34,880 nucleotides of DNA. Source: Candidatus Neomarinimicrobiota bacterium (GTDB lineage Bacteria > Fidelibacterota > Marinisomatia > Marinisomatales > S15-B10). The notes under the pieces were generated by a model that was not told the origin of the DNA, did not search any database, and worked only from the letters and a program-made list of their open reading frames with translations. Shown in pieces: positions 7,793-16,301 of this stretch (within the stretch, counting starts at the first letter, position 1; each line of letters opens with the position of its first letter). The stretch covers positions 1-34,880 of the forward strand of contig JAZGBI010000096.1 in assembly GCA_036476315.1 (NCBI GenBank), written 5' to 3'. Position numbers and translations under genes: made by a program.

Positions 7793-7907
7793 GGGGATAA
7801 GATAAGAATTCAGTGACGAAATTTCGATGACAATAATTGATTCCTGTCCCTGAAAAAGAGGTTCAGAATATTCTTTCGCCGGACCCGGGAGAAATTTATT
7901 TTAGAGC

Positions 7908-9416
7908 ATGAATCCACTTTCACACTTCTTGTCATTAATAAGCTCATTCAGCAATGACTGGGTAAGCTTCATCGCCTTCCTCGGATCTATTTCAATCTTG
8001 ATTGCCTTGAGTGAATTCGCGGTCAGCAAACTCAATTGGAAACCGGAAACCGCGCGGAAACTTGTTCATATGCTCGTTGGATTCATGACGCTTCTCACGC
8101 CTTTTATCTTCTCGTCAAACCTTCCACCCATCATGCTCGCCTCCATTTTCATTGCCTTCAACCTCGTGACTCTCAGGTCGGGAAAACTTCGAGGAATCCA
8201 CTTGAAGGACCACAAAACTTACGGTACCGTCTACTTTCCTGTCGCTTACCTCCTGTTGTGCCTCTTCTGGTGGGACAGACCCGTAGTTTTCGACATTTCC
8301 TTGTCCCTGCTGGCAGTAGGCGATACGCTGGCGGCCGCGGTGGGGAAACACCTTCGATCTCCGAGAACGTTTGTCCTCTGGGAAGAAAAGAAAACGTTCC
8401 AGGGGAGTCTTGTCATGTTTGCTTCTTCCGTTCTCCTTGTGGGCATGGGTACCCTGATTCTACATGATGTTTTGGATCTTCCATCCCCACAAATAAGATC
8501 CATTTTCCAAGTATCTTTACTGGTTGGGATGATGGCCACAATTGCCGAAGCAGTTTCAAAGAGGGGTTCTGACAATCTCAGCATACCCTTGATTTCCGCC
8601 GCCAGTTACGAAATGTTTATGGCGGCGAGCCAGAATGGAGAACTCTTGATTGTCTTCTTCTGGATTCTCATTTCCCTGGCACTGGGGCTGGTTGCTCTCG
8701 GTCTAAATACTCTCTCCACCAGTGGAATGGCGGGAGCATTCGTTATCGGCGTCATGGTATTTGGTATGGGACAATGGCTCTTCATGATTCCCATGGTGGG
8801 CTTTTTTCTCTCCTCTTCCCTTTTATCGAAAACCGGGAAACGACGAAAAGAGTTTCACAGGAGATCATTTGGAAAGGGATCCAAGAGGGATGTGGTTCAG
8901 GTGTTCGCCAACGGTGGGATTCCACTCATCCTCACCGTATGGTGGTTCTACGCGCCTTCGGACAGGCTGTTTGCCGCCTACCTGGCCAGCGTGGCAGCGG
9001 CTACGGCGGATACCTGGGCAACAGAAATCGGTCTTTTTTCAAGACGCCCTCCCCGACATATCATTTCCTTGAGACAAATGAAACCGGGTACATCTGGCGG
9101 CGTCACGCTACTCGGTATCCTCAGCGGACTCGCGGGCAGCACGGTTATTTCCCTTTTCGGTCTCATCTTTCTGCACGAAATCAGTGTTTTCATTGCTGTT
9201 GGCACTGCGGGCTTTGTGGCGAGCCTTATCGACTCCGTCCTGGGTGCAACCGCGCAGGCAACCTACCGGTGCAATGCTTGCCAGAGAGAAACAGAATTAT
9301 CCACGCACTGCGACATTCCTGCGTTACTGGTGAAAGGCTCCCGGTACATTAACAACGACGGAGTCAACCTTCTCTGTACGCTTTCAGGAGGAGGGCTAAT
9401 TCTTCTTCTGGGATAG
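7908..9416 (+). CDS. Fusion of CTP-dependent polyprenol/phytol kinase-like domain and DUF92 (phytyl-phosphate kinase-like) domain
   Basis: 502 residues of almost entirely membrane protein. Residues about 1-240 match the dolichol/phytol kinase (SEC59/VTE5) family: ARKLVHMLVG (49-58), GDTLAAAVGK (138-147), EEKKTFQGSLVMF (159-171), then EAVSKRGSDNLSIPL (214-228). Residues about 255-501 are DUF92 (TMEM19/VTE6): SGMAGAFVIG, ADTWATEIG (367-375), KPGTSGGVT, DSVLGATAQATY, a Cys-rich turn CNACQRE...HCD, and NNDGVN near the end. In plants VTE5 makes phytyl-phosphate and VTE6 makes phytyl-diphosphate. A fusion would carry out both phosphorylations of an isoprenol in one protein, for salvage into quinones or other prenyl lipids. 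The substrate is not shown by the sequence. Its 3' end overlaps the convergent DUF4340 gene by 21 bp. Confidence 0.88.
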   Translation: MNPLSHFLSLISSFSNDWVSFIAFLGSISILIALSEFAVSKLNWKPETARKLVHMLVGFMTLLTPFIFSSNLPPIMLASIFIAFNLVTLRSGKLRGIHLKDHKTYGTVYFPVAYLLLCLFWWDRPVVFDISLSLLAVGDTLAAAVGKHLRSPRTFVLWEEKKTFQGSLVMFASSVLLVGMGTLILHDVLDLPSPQIRSIFQVSLLVGMMATIAEAVSKRGSDNLSIPLISAASYEMFMAASQNGELLIVFFWILISLALGLVALGLNTLSTSGMAGAFVIGVMVFGMGQWLFMIPMVGFFLSSSLLSKTGKRRKEFHRRSFGKGSKRDVVQVFANGGIPLILTVWWFYAPSDRLFAAYLASVAAATADTWATEIGLFSRRPPRHIISLRQMKPGTSGGVTLLGILSGLAGSTVISLFGLIFLHEISVFIAVGTAGFVASLIDSVLGATAQATYRCNACQRETELSTHCDIPALLVKGSRYINNDGVNLLCTLSGGGLILLLG

Positions 9417-10808
9417 GGAAACGGTTGAGGTCTGTTCTTCCAGCCAATCCGTCAATCTCTCAACCTGGGAACCGGATATAAGATATATGAACGGATAGTC
9501 CCTGCTTTTGATATACCGATCATTCTCCACGGTGTCTCCCACGGCGAAGCCGGCAACATCACCCGCACTGTCGGCCAGGACAGCCTCCAGATGGGGCACC
9601 CCGGCATACGGTTTTTCAGACAATCCATATGTCGCGAGATCCCGGGGAGAGTAACTGACAATTTCTTTCGCGCCAAGACCGCGAAGTCGAGAAAAAAGTC
9701 CGTCGATTTGTGACTTCTCAACCTCAACAGTCGAGTCTCCATAGGCATACCAACCTAAGGTATCTTCCTTTGTGAGAGTGACCTGATGACTCCCGGAAAA
9801 CCGAATCCTGGAAATCTCCTCTTCACGAAACCGGATAATCTTTTTGTCCTGGAAATAAAACGGTGCTTTTGACAGCCCCTTCTTGGTGGGTTCCCGGATT
9901 AGAAATACGGGGGATCTCCCGGATTCATAACCGTAGAACTCTTTGTCGTTTTCACCTTCGTCTCCGATTACAATCTCCTTCGTGCTTCTCTCATCACCGA
10001 GACTGAGGATCAGCTCCACGGTGGGATGGTCGAATCCGTAAGTCTTTCGATCCTCCAATCTCTCACTCACGAACTCTTTCGCAGAATAATTCGTGGTGCT
10101 TGTGAGAAAACTCTTCACTCGAGAATCGTCAACCCGAGCTGCCACCGGTAACAACATTACCCATTTGTCTCCCGATTTCTCCAGCGTGACTCCACCCTCC
10201 GGGGACGTCAGCTCGACTTTTCTCACTTTGTCATTGTCGAAGTGGGCAATCTTCTTATCTCTCAGGTCGAACAGGGACTTCCGGGCCTGGCTGAGAACGT
10301 TTGTGCCAGTCACGAAGACTTCAACGGTGTCTGGTTGAGTCGCAGAAAGCGTTGCCTCCCCCACCGAAACAAACAGGCCACCGCGTGTGGGAGCTTCGTC
10401 ACCAACAATTAACTCGATTGATTTGTTTTCCTTTGTCTTAATTGTGACTCGGGCAGCCGGGGGATTCAATCCGAAATCCTGTAGCTTTTCCTTCCTTACT
10501 GCTAATCTTCTGCTGATCTTCGCATTCATGAAGGCGCTGATGTTTCCCTTCACGGCGGAGATCTCCGCCTCCGTCATGACGGGAGAAACGATCCGCCAAT
10601 TGTCAGGATCTTCCCTTAGGTAGGTAATTGTATCATTATCTTCCCCGCCGCTGAGTGTGACCGATTCAATATCATCCTCCACAAGCTTGAGGAGCGAGGC
10701 CCTGATCTCATCTGCTTTTTCCCGTTCCTGACCACCTTTGTATTCGTAGAAGTAGACAAAGACAGCCAGAGTGACAAAGATGAAGAGAAGACTTAGAGTT
10801 TTTTTCAT
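9396..10808 (-). CDS. DUF4340 domain protein, membrane-anchored partner of the GldFG-like transporter
   Basis: 470 residues. An N-terminal membrane anchor (about residues 4-22, TLSLLFIFVTLAVFVYFYEY) is followed by a large extracytoplasmic part made of repeated beta units. These units share patterns such as DNWRIVSPV, IELIVGDEAPTRGG, GDKWVMLLPVAARVDDS and KEIVIGDEGENDKEFYGYE, the DUF4340 repeat. Such proteins are regularly encoded next to ABC_transp_aux (GldG-like) proteins and are believed to be part of the same complex; the biochemical role is unknown. Here it is the last gene of the BatD-like/GldA/GldF/GldG operon, 36 bp after GldG. It ends convergently inside the DUF92 gene end. Confidence 0.85.
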   Translation of the reverse strand: MKKTLSLLFIFVTLAVFVYFYEYKGGQEREKADEIRASLLKLVEDDIESVTLSGGEDNDTITYLREDPDNWRIVSPVMTEAEISAVKGNISAFMNAKISRRLAVRKEKLQDFGLNPPAARVTIKTKENKSIELIVGDEAPTRGGLFVSVGEATLSATQPDTVEVFVTGTNVLSQARKSLFDLRDKKIAHFDNDKVRKVELTSPEGGVTLEKSGDKWVMLLPVAARVDDSRVKSFLTSTTNYSAKEFVSERLEDRKTYGFDHPTVELILSLGDERSTKEIVIGDEGENDKEFYGYESGRSPVFLIREPTKKGLSKAPFYFQDKKIIRFREEEISRIRFSGSHQVTLTKEDTLGWYAYGDSTVEVEKSQIDGLFSRLRGLGAKEIVSYSPRDLATYGLSEKPYAGVPHLEAVLADSAGDVAGFAVGDTVENDRYIKSRDYPFIYLISGSQVERLTDWLEEQTSTVSLSQKKN

Positions 10809-10844
10809 GCTTCACATACGATTTCGGACAGAATTCTCTTCCGC

Positions 10845-12401
10845 TTACGACCGTTTTGTGTAGACATGAATCCCCCACCGAACAGTCACAAGGGGAAGGA
10901 GAATAATGAGAAAAAAGAGTGTCAGTTTTTGTTGACGCATGGTCATGGTAAGAGGCCGGTTTTCGGGATCTTTCGGACGCACCGATATCAGATCTTCTTG
11001 TTCGGCCAGCCAGCTGACCATGTTCAGAAAGAAGTCCAGATTTCCCGGTGCCTGTTGAATGTAGACGTCCGAGGCAAAATCCGAATCACCCACCACAATG
11101 AGTCGTCCCTTTTTTCCTCTGGTTTTCTCCACCGCCACGGCGACGATTGTGGGCCCTTGAAAGTCCGTTTCGTCAAGAGATGCCTTTCCCTGGGAGGCGA
11201 GCGCATTCAGGTCGGTCTCTCCCCAACTGCTACGGCTTGTGTAGACAAGCGGGGTTGTCTCAAGGGAATCTTGCTCCTCATCCACAACATCGAGCGAGCG
11301 GGTCTTTATGAAGGATGTAGCGAACCGGAAATTCTTCGTCACTTTGTGCTCCCCATATTCTGCGCTGGTGGGGGCGGCACTCACGTTACTGCGGCGACTC
11401 AGACCTGTCGCAGATAGGACGAAACTGGAATGGGATTCGAGCACCATGTCATCATTCAGCTGAATATTCCAGTCCCTTACCAACGCTTCCAGTCCCGATT
11501 CGACCTCCGGATCGATGAGCGCCAGAAGATTTCCCCCCCCATCGAGGAATTTACCGATCGCTGAAACTTCATTTTCAGCGAATCTCTTCATGGGACCCGC
11601 CACCACGAGAATAGTGCCGTCGGAAGGGACCTCGTCCTTCTCATATAAGTTCAATTCTTCCACGTCAAAGTACTGCTTCTCAAGACTTTCCCTCGCAAAC
11701 TGATACCCCTCCATTCCAGGCTGGTCCGGATAGAGTGTCTTTTCGCCGTGACCTTGCGTGAGATAGATCTTGTGCTTTTCCTCCCGGGTCACCTTGATGA
11801 GGGCGTTGGTGACATCTTCTTCCAGAACGCTGTTGATTTGCTCATCTTTGAGACTCGTTTTCAAAAGAAGAGTGGGTAAGTCCAGGTACTGCTTGTCCGG
11901 ACCAAAAAACTCCCGGATTCGCTCCGGTTCCGATATGGGATCAATGAGTTCGTATTCGAACTTCCCCGAATAGTATGCATATTCCCTGAGTCGGTCTCCC
12001 AGGGCGGAGAACTGACTTTCATCAACGAAGGCTATCAGTTTCACATCATCCTCGAGGTTTCTGAGAATACTCCTCGTTTGGCGAGAAAGACTGAACTCCT
12101 TTTGAGCCGTCGCATCCATTCTCCAAGAATGCCGGATTGACAGATAGTTCAGCATCGCGATAATGCCAATGACCAGAATAATCACGATAAAGGCGTTCAG
12201 ACTTAACAGTGCTCTTCGATCCTCGATTGATGAGACAAATCTCCTCCAATTACCGATCAATGAGAGGATAAAAACTACGGCCCCCGCAGCAATCAATATC
12301 CATGCGATGGCGTCGAACTTCACGATGGATACTCCGTACAGCCAACCGAGGAATAGAATTCCCAGCCCGTCGAATATGGAACCTCGCCACAGTTTCGTCA
12401 T
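10845..12401 (-). CDS. GldG-like ABC transporter auxiliary protein (ABC_transp_aux family)
   Basis: 518 residues from ATG at 12401, which overlaps the permease stop (TAATG) and is preceded by GTGGAGG. An ATG four codons earlier is less likely. It has three N-terminal membrane helices (around FLGWLYGVSIV, WILIAAGAVVFILSLIG and LNAFIVIILVIGIIAML). A long extracytoplasmic domain follows, with IYLTQGHGEKTL, DGTILVVAGP and FLDGGGNLLALIDPE, the core of the ABC_transp_aux (DUF4350-like) fold. A C-terminal helix (LTLFFLIILLPLVTVRWG) comes just before the end. This is the GldG architecture. In Bacteroidetes GldFG belongs to the gliding apparatus, but homologues are widespread in non-gliding bacteria, so cargo and role remain open. 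It follows the permease and precedes DUF4340. Confidence 0.88.
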   Translation of the reverse strand: MTKLWRGSIFDGLGILFLGWLYGVSIVKFDAIAWILIAAGAVVFILSLIGNWRRFVSSIEDRRALLSLNAFIVIILVIGIIAMLNYLSIRHSWRMDATAQKEFSLSRQTRSILRNLEDDVKLIAFVDESQFSALGDRLREYAYYSGKFEYELIDPISEPERIREFFGPDKQYLDLPTLLLKTSLKDEQINSVLEEDVTNALIKVTREEKHKIYLTQGHGEKTLYPDQPGMEGYQFARESLEKQYFDVEELNLYEKDEVPSDGTILVVAGPMKRFAENEVSAIGKFLDGGGNLLALIDPEVESGLEALVRDWNIQLNDDMVLESHSSFVLSATGLSRRSNVSAAPTSAEYGEHKVTKNFRFATSFIKTRSLDVVDEEQDSLETTPLVYTSRSSWGETDLNALASQGKASLDETDFQGPTIVAVAVEKTRGKKGRLIVVGDSDFASDVYIQQAPGNLDFFLNMVSWLAEQEDLISVRPKDPENRPLTMTMRQQKLTLFFLIILLPLVTVRWGIHVYTKRS

Positions 12402-13183
12402 TACGACCTCCACTTCAGGCTTTCAATAGACTGGTGGGCGAAAAAGAGCATAATGCCGCCAAGGGAGAGGTAATAGACCAGATGGCCAGTATCGAAGATC
12501 CCTTTGGCAAAATCGTCAAAATGCTCTATGATGGAAATATAGTTGAAAAATCCCCCCAGGAAACCAGTGCTGAAGTGGGAAAACCATCCAACGAGCCACA
12601 GGAAAAGAAGAGCGACAAAGGTCCCCATTGCAGAGATAATTTGATTCTCCGTCATGGAAGAGACCCAGATGCCCAGAGCGATGGATGCTGCGCCCATTGC
12701 CAGAATGCCAAGATAGGAAACGGCAATAGGCATCACATCGGGCTCCCCGAATAGGATGATGATAAGTGGGTAGACCCATGTTATCAAAACCATGATGGCA
12801 TACAGAGCGAAAGCAGCCAGGAATTTGCCCAGGACAATCTGAGCGGTGGTCACCGGAGAGGTAAGCAGCAGTTCCATGGTCCCTGTTCTTTTATCTTCAG
12901 AGAAGCTCCTCATGGTAATCATGGGGAGTACGAAGAGGGTAACCACACTGATATTTGAGAACAGGGGCCGCAGAATCATGTGATTCACATTCACCGGGGG
13001 AGCGGGCTGGCGCATCCTGGCCGCCTGCCATTGAAGATTGACGGCGTATTGAAGAAAGGAGGAAGTGAGAAGATAGAAAAAAACACCTGTTATCATGAGG
13101 AATAATCCGATCACAACATAGGCGACTGGCGATGAAAAATATGATTTGAAGTCTCGACCCAGTACCGTCATTATGTTTCTCAT
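12401..13183 (-). CDS. ABC-2 type permease (GldF-like)
   Basis: 260 residues with six membrane helices. The N-terminus (VLGRDFKSYFSSPVAYVVIG) and SEDKRTGTMELLLTSPVTTA (about 95-114) are typical of GldF/ABC-2 permeases that place a cytoplasmic coupling segment there. Further helices lie around FLAAFALYAIMVLITWVYPL, AVSYLGILAMGAASIALGIW and TFVALLFLWLVGWF. A PPVNVNHMILRPLF loop faces the outside. The start overlaps the ATPase stop codon (ATGA) and the stop overlaps the GldG start. It is the membrane channel partner of the ATPase encoded just upstream. Confidence 0.92.
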   Translation of the reverse strand: MRNIMTVLGRDFKSYFSSPVAYVVIGLFLMITGVFFYLLTSSFLQYAVNLQWQAARMRQPAPPVNVNHMILRPLFSNISVVTLFVLPMITMRSFSEDKRTGTMELLLTSPVTTAQIVLGKFLAAFALYAIMVLITWVYPLIIILFGEPDVMPIAVSYLGILAMGAASIALGIWVSSMTENQIISAMGTFVALLFLWLVGWFSHFSTGFLGGFFNYISIIEHFDDFAKGIFDTGHLVYYLSLGGIMLFFAHQSIESLKWRS

Positions 13184-14130
13184 AACTCTCCCCCCTCCTC
13201 CGCATCGGATGTGAGACGGAGGAAGACATCCTCAAGCGTTGATTCTTCCACCCTCATTTCCAGTAGATTCCACCCCTTTTCGGAGAACAGCTGAGACAGG
13301 GACCTGCGAACGGGGAATTGAAAATCACATTCGAGGGTAAACTTGCTCATACCATTCTCAGAGCTTGAATCAAGCACCTTCTTCACCCCTTTGGTGGACA
13401 GTAAGGCTTCGGAAACGTCAGAGAGCGTGCCTTCCACGCTCACCTTGAGTTTCTCCGCGCCTTTCAATGACTTTGCCAATCCCTCGGGGGTATCCTGAGC
13501 AACAATTTTCCCCCTGTCTATGATAAGCACCCGGCTGCAAATCATACTTGCTTCAGGAAGAATATGGGTGGAAAGAATGACGGTGTGCTCACCAGCGAGC
13601 GACCTGATGAGCTCCCGCACTTCCCTGATCTGAATGGGATCGAGTCCGATCGTGGGTTCGTCGAGAATGAGAACTTCGGGATCGTGGATTAGCGCCTGAG
13701 CCAAGCCAACTCTCTGCTTGTACCCTTTCGACAGTGTCTTGATCGTTTTCTCCTTCACGTCCACTATACCAACTTTGGCAGAGACATCCTCAATCTTCTG
13801 ACCTATCTCTCGAGAAGGAATCTGCTTCAATCTGGCTGCGAAGCCGAGGTATTCGTTCACCGTCATATCGACGTAAAGCGGGGGCACTTCAGGCATATAG
13901 CCGATACGGCGCTTCACCTCCAAAGGTTTTTTCACCACATCAAAACCGGCCACTTTCGCTGTCCCTCTTGTGGGCGGCATGAAGCCGGTGATAATTCTCA
14001 TGGTGGTAGTCTTTCCTGCCCCATTGGGACCCAGGAATCCGAGGATTTCACCTTTCCCCACACGAAACGAAATATCGTCAATCGCGGTGAAGTCCCCATA
14101 ACGTTTCGTCAGGCGTTCCACTTCAATCAT
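13180..14130 (-). CDS. ABC transporter ATPase (GldA-like)
   Basis: 316 residues. Walker A GPNGAGKT (34-41), Q-loop region RRIGYMPEVPPLY (74-86, with Pro-Glu in place of the usual Gln), signature LSKGYKQR (133-140), Walker B LILDEPT (154-160), and the switch His in ILSTHIL. A C-terminal extension of about 80 residues (LKVSVEGTLSDVSEALLSTK) follows, as in the DrrA/NatA/GldA class of exporter ATPases. It overlaps the BatD-like gene upstream (stop TGA and next ATG share bases) and the permease downstream. It powers the GldF-GldG-DUF4340 complex. Confidence 0.93.
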   Translation of the reverse strand: MIEVERLTKRYGDFTAIDDISFRVGKGEILGFLGPNGAGKTTTMRIITGFMPPTRGTAKVAGFDVVKKPLEVKRRIGYMPEVPPLYVDMTVNEYLGFAARLKQIPSREIGQKIEDVSAKVGIVDVKEKTIKTLSKGYKQRVGLAQALIHDPEVLILDEPTIGLDPIQIREVRELIRSLAGEHTVILSTHILPEASMICSRVLIIDRGKIVAQDTPEGLAKSLKGAEKLKVSVEGTLSDVSEALLSTKGVKKVLDSSSENGMSKFTLECDFQFPVRRSLSQLFSEKGWNLLEMRVEESTLEDVFLRLTSDAEEGGEL

Positions 14131-15116
14131 ACAGCCTCCAATTCATGATTCTTCCTCGGTGCTAACCAATCAATGCGACTTCGATCCAGGAGGGTCACAA
14201 CCGTCTCATGATCATCCAGGCACCGTTCCCTCATGGGCTCAAACCTTGCAAACTTGACGAGATCCGCCCTCTTCAGGACATCCAGGAGTTTATCCATGAG
14301 GTCGTCATCGAGGGTAATCAGCGCCCTCGATTTTTCAATTTCCTCCGTGGTCATTTCCATGATACGTACAAAGTACTGATTCTCGAGATACTCCCGAACA
14401 ATGGTCGAAAGTTCCGCGTAAAACTGCCTCAAATCATGGCCGTTCGACAAGCTGTGATTGCCCAGGGAAACCAGTCTCTCCCGTGCAATCTCATAGGGAG
14501 ACCTTAAGGGCTCGTGGCGATACTCAGGCGGTTTTCCGGAGGAGACCCGCTTTCTCCAGAGCCAAACGAGGGATCCCAGTAACAGCAAGATTAGGGCCAG
14601 CGACAGCACAAGACGCACGGGGAACACCATGGGAATGGGAACGGGAGGTTTAACATCCCTGAGAGTGGGCTGGGGATCGGAGATGACCGTCTCTACAGTC
14701 ACGGTGATGGGATCGGTGCTCACGGAACGCTTCACGCTGCCTTCCGTGGCAGAGATGACATCGACCGAATATGCAGGTAACACAAACGATCCCGTATCCC
14801 AGAATGCGATTTCAAATTCGACACCGACATCATCCTTGAATTCACCCCTGACTGTTTTCTTCCCCACGACCGAAATGTCCGGATCTTCTACGACGATGCG
14901 AGAAAAATCAATAATTCTTTCTCCTTTCCCCTTGGCCCACACCTGGAAACGTACGATTGCACCGACGGTGGTTGAGGATGTGTCGACGGTACTGTAGACA
15001 TGGAACGGTGACGGGGACATTTCCCTGGTTTCGCACCCGCTCCAGAGCGACACACACGCTACGATTCCCACCATCGAGAGTCCCGTCGCTCTTGAGTATC
15101 TGGACGCCGCCATCAT
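14127..15116 (-). CDS. BatD-like membrane lipoprotein (DUF58/MoxR cluster component)
   Basis: About 329 residues from tandem ATGs at 15116/15113. A frame open from 15275 runs through repeat copy A and is not credible as a start. The N-terminus is a lipoprotein signal (LSMVGIVACVSLWSGC), with Cys28 as the probable lipidation site although Trp at -3 is unusual. An Ig-like extracytoplasmic domain follows (IVRFQVWAKGKGERIIDFSR, FEIAFWDTGSFVLPAYSVDV), then a transmembrane helix (LVLSLALILLLLGSLVWLW) and a cytoplasmic helical domain. That last domain contains LRQFYAELSTIVREYLENQY, MEMTTEEI and LKRADLVKFARFEP. The C-terminal pattern is typical of proteins in MoxR/DUF58/BatD clusters of the aerotolerance type. 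It lies between DUF58 (separated by repeat A) and the GldA ATPase and is coupled to the latter by overlap. Confidence 0.75.
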   Translation of the reverse strand: MMAASRYSRATGLSMVGIVACVSLWSGCETREMSPSPFHVYSTVDTSSTTVGAIVRFQVWAKGKGERIIDFSRIVVEDPDISVVGKKTVRGEFKDDVGVEFEIAFWDTGSFVLPAYSVDVISATEGSVKRSVSTDPITVTVETVISDPQPTLRDVKPPVPIPMVFPVRLVLSLALILLLLGSLVWLWRKRVSSGKPPEYRHEPLRSPYEIARERLVSLGNHSLSNGHDLRQFYAELSTIVREYLENQYFVRIMEMTTEEIEKSRALITLDDDLMDKLLDVLKRADLVKFARFEPMRERCLDDHETVVTLLDRSRIDWLAPRKNHELEAV

Positions 15117-15123
15117 CCTAACC

Positions 15124-15419
15124 TGAATTATCCGCAGGATCTTGAGATGAGATCCGCCGCCTCCAAGGGAGTCCCTGTGACCCGTGGGGTCTCCTACGGA
15201 GGGAGAAGAACACCAAGGGTGAAAGAAGGTATAAGGAGATAAGGTATAGGTGGGAAAAGGTTGGCACGTCAACACGCGAACAGATGCTCTGGAGGAGTTC
15301 CTTTGGGAAACACTCCAACACTCAGCCTGAAGTCATTGCAGTATCTTCACGAACTTGCCCGCCTGCCACCCGACCTGTCGAGAGGGGCGGGCAGGGCAGC
15401 TGATGAATAGGTCAAGCTA
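15124..15419 (-). repeat. Dispersed intergenic element, copy A (about 295 bp)
   Basis: This fills the gap between the DUF58 stop codon and the BatD-like start. It aligns with 17968-18273 over its whole length, with about 90% identity in the central 120 bases by eye. Three hairpins stand out: CCGTGGG/CCTACGG with a GTCT loop (15182-15199); GGAG-TTCC-TTTG-GGAA-ACA-CTCC (15294-15316); and GCCCGCC/GGCGGGC (15357-15363 with 15386-15392). Read on the minus strand it begins exactly at the DUF58 stop (TTC TAG CTTGACC). A 67-residue frame runs through it, but differences from copy B are mostly amino-acid changing, so it is not a gene. Confidence 0.85.
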
Positions 15420-16292
15420 GAACCGTTTTTCCCGCTGGCGGAAAAAGTCCATCAGGGGTTCCACATAGTCGGTCCCCACCGCAACGGGAATGAGGTCCAA
15501 CTTAATCTTCTTACACATCCCCGCTAACGTTTCCATTCGTTCAATCATCCGATCTCTGTACTCTTTCCGCGCGACCCGGGACGTGGTATCCATCCAGAAG
15601 GTTTCCCCGGTTTCAGGATCGTGAATCTTCACAAGGCCAGTGTTGACAAGATCAATCTCACGCGGGTCGTAGATTTGAATCCCGATGAGATCATGCTTTT
15701 GATTGGCAATCCGGAGCGTCCGCTCAAAGCCGGAATCGAGGAAATCCGAGATGAGAAAAATCACACTCCTTCTATTCAAGATCCTCAGAAGGTAGCTCAT
15801 GGCTCCCTCGATATCGGTCCCCCGGCCCCGGGTTTCGTGATAGAGCAGCTCCCTCACCACTCTCAAAACGTGCGAGGAACCTTTCTTCGGAGGGACGAAC
15901 CGCTCAATATTGTCCGTAAAGATCAAGAGGCCTACTTTATCGTTGTTCTTGATTGCGGAAAAACCGAGAACGGCTCCCATTTCTGCGGCGAGCTCTGCCT
16001 TGAATTGTGATGCGGAACCAAAATGTCCGGATCGGCTGGCGTCGTATGCAATAAGAACGGTGAGCTCCCGTTCCTCCTCAAATACTTTTACGAATGGAGC
16101 ATTATACCTTGCCGTTACATTCCAGTCGATGAGTCGTATGTCATCCCCTGGTTGGTATTCACGAACTTCGGAGAAGGTCATGCCACGTCCCTTGAAGACG
16201 CTGTGGTACTCTCCTCCAAGAAAATCATTTACGAGATGACGGGTGCGTATTTCTATATGACGGACCTTTTTGTGGATTTCTTGAGAGATCAT
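15417..16292 (-). CDS. DUF58 (von Willebrand A-like) protein
   Basis: 291 residues. The N-terminal part holds the DUF58 signature GGEYHSVFKGRGMTFSEVRE and YQPGDDIRLIDWNVTARY (about 26-64). Then a vWA-like core follows with VLIAYDASRSG (a modified MIDAS DxSxS), DKVGLLIFTD and RRSVIFLISDFLDSGFE. There is no membrane helix. In many bacteria DUF58 proteins are encoded immediately after a MoxR AAA+ ATPase and are thought to be its substrate or adaptor, as here (gap of 9 bp). The stop codon TAG is also the first base-set of repeat copy A. Partner genes continue beyond the repeat (BatD-like, GldA). Confidence 0.92.
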   Translation of the reverse strand: MISQEIHKKVRHIEIRTRHLVNDFLGGEYHSVFKGRGMTFSEVREYQPGDDIRLIDWNVTARYNAPFVKVFEEERELTVLIAYDASRSGHFGSASQFKAELAAEMGAVLGFSAIKNNDKVGLLIFTDNIERFVPPKKGSSHVLRVVRELLYHETRGRGTDIEGAMSYLLRILNRRSVIFLISDFLDSGFERTLRIANQKHDLIGIQIYDPREIDLVNTGLVKIHDPETGETFWMDTTSRVARKEYRDRMIERMETLAGMCKKIKLDLIPVAVGTDYVEPLMDFFRQREKRF

Positions 16293-16301
16293 TCTCTCTA
16301 C

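Noticed and set aside
15117-15275. Extended N-terminus for the BatD-like protein
   Set aside because: The extra 53 residues are translated repeat A; a lipoprotein signal begins right after the tandem ATGs at 15116.
15118-15321. 67-residue minus-strand ORF within repeat A (starts MLECFPKEL), similar to one in repeat B
   Set aside because: The two frames differ at nearly every variable site by an amino-acid change (Leu/Arg, Arg/Cys, Tyr/Ser, Pro/His, Arg/Trp), which is what unselected DNA does. The element is better explained as non-coding.
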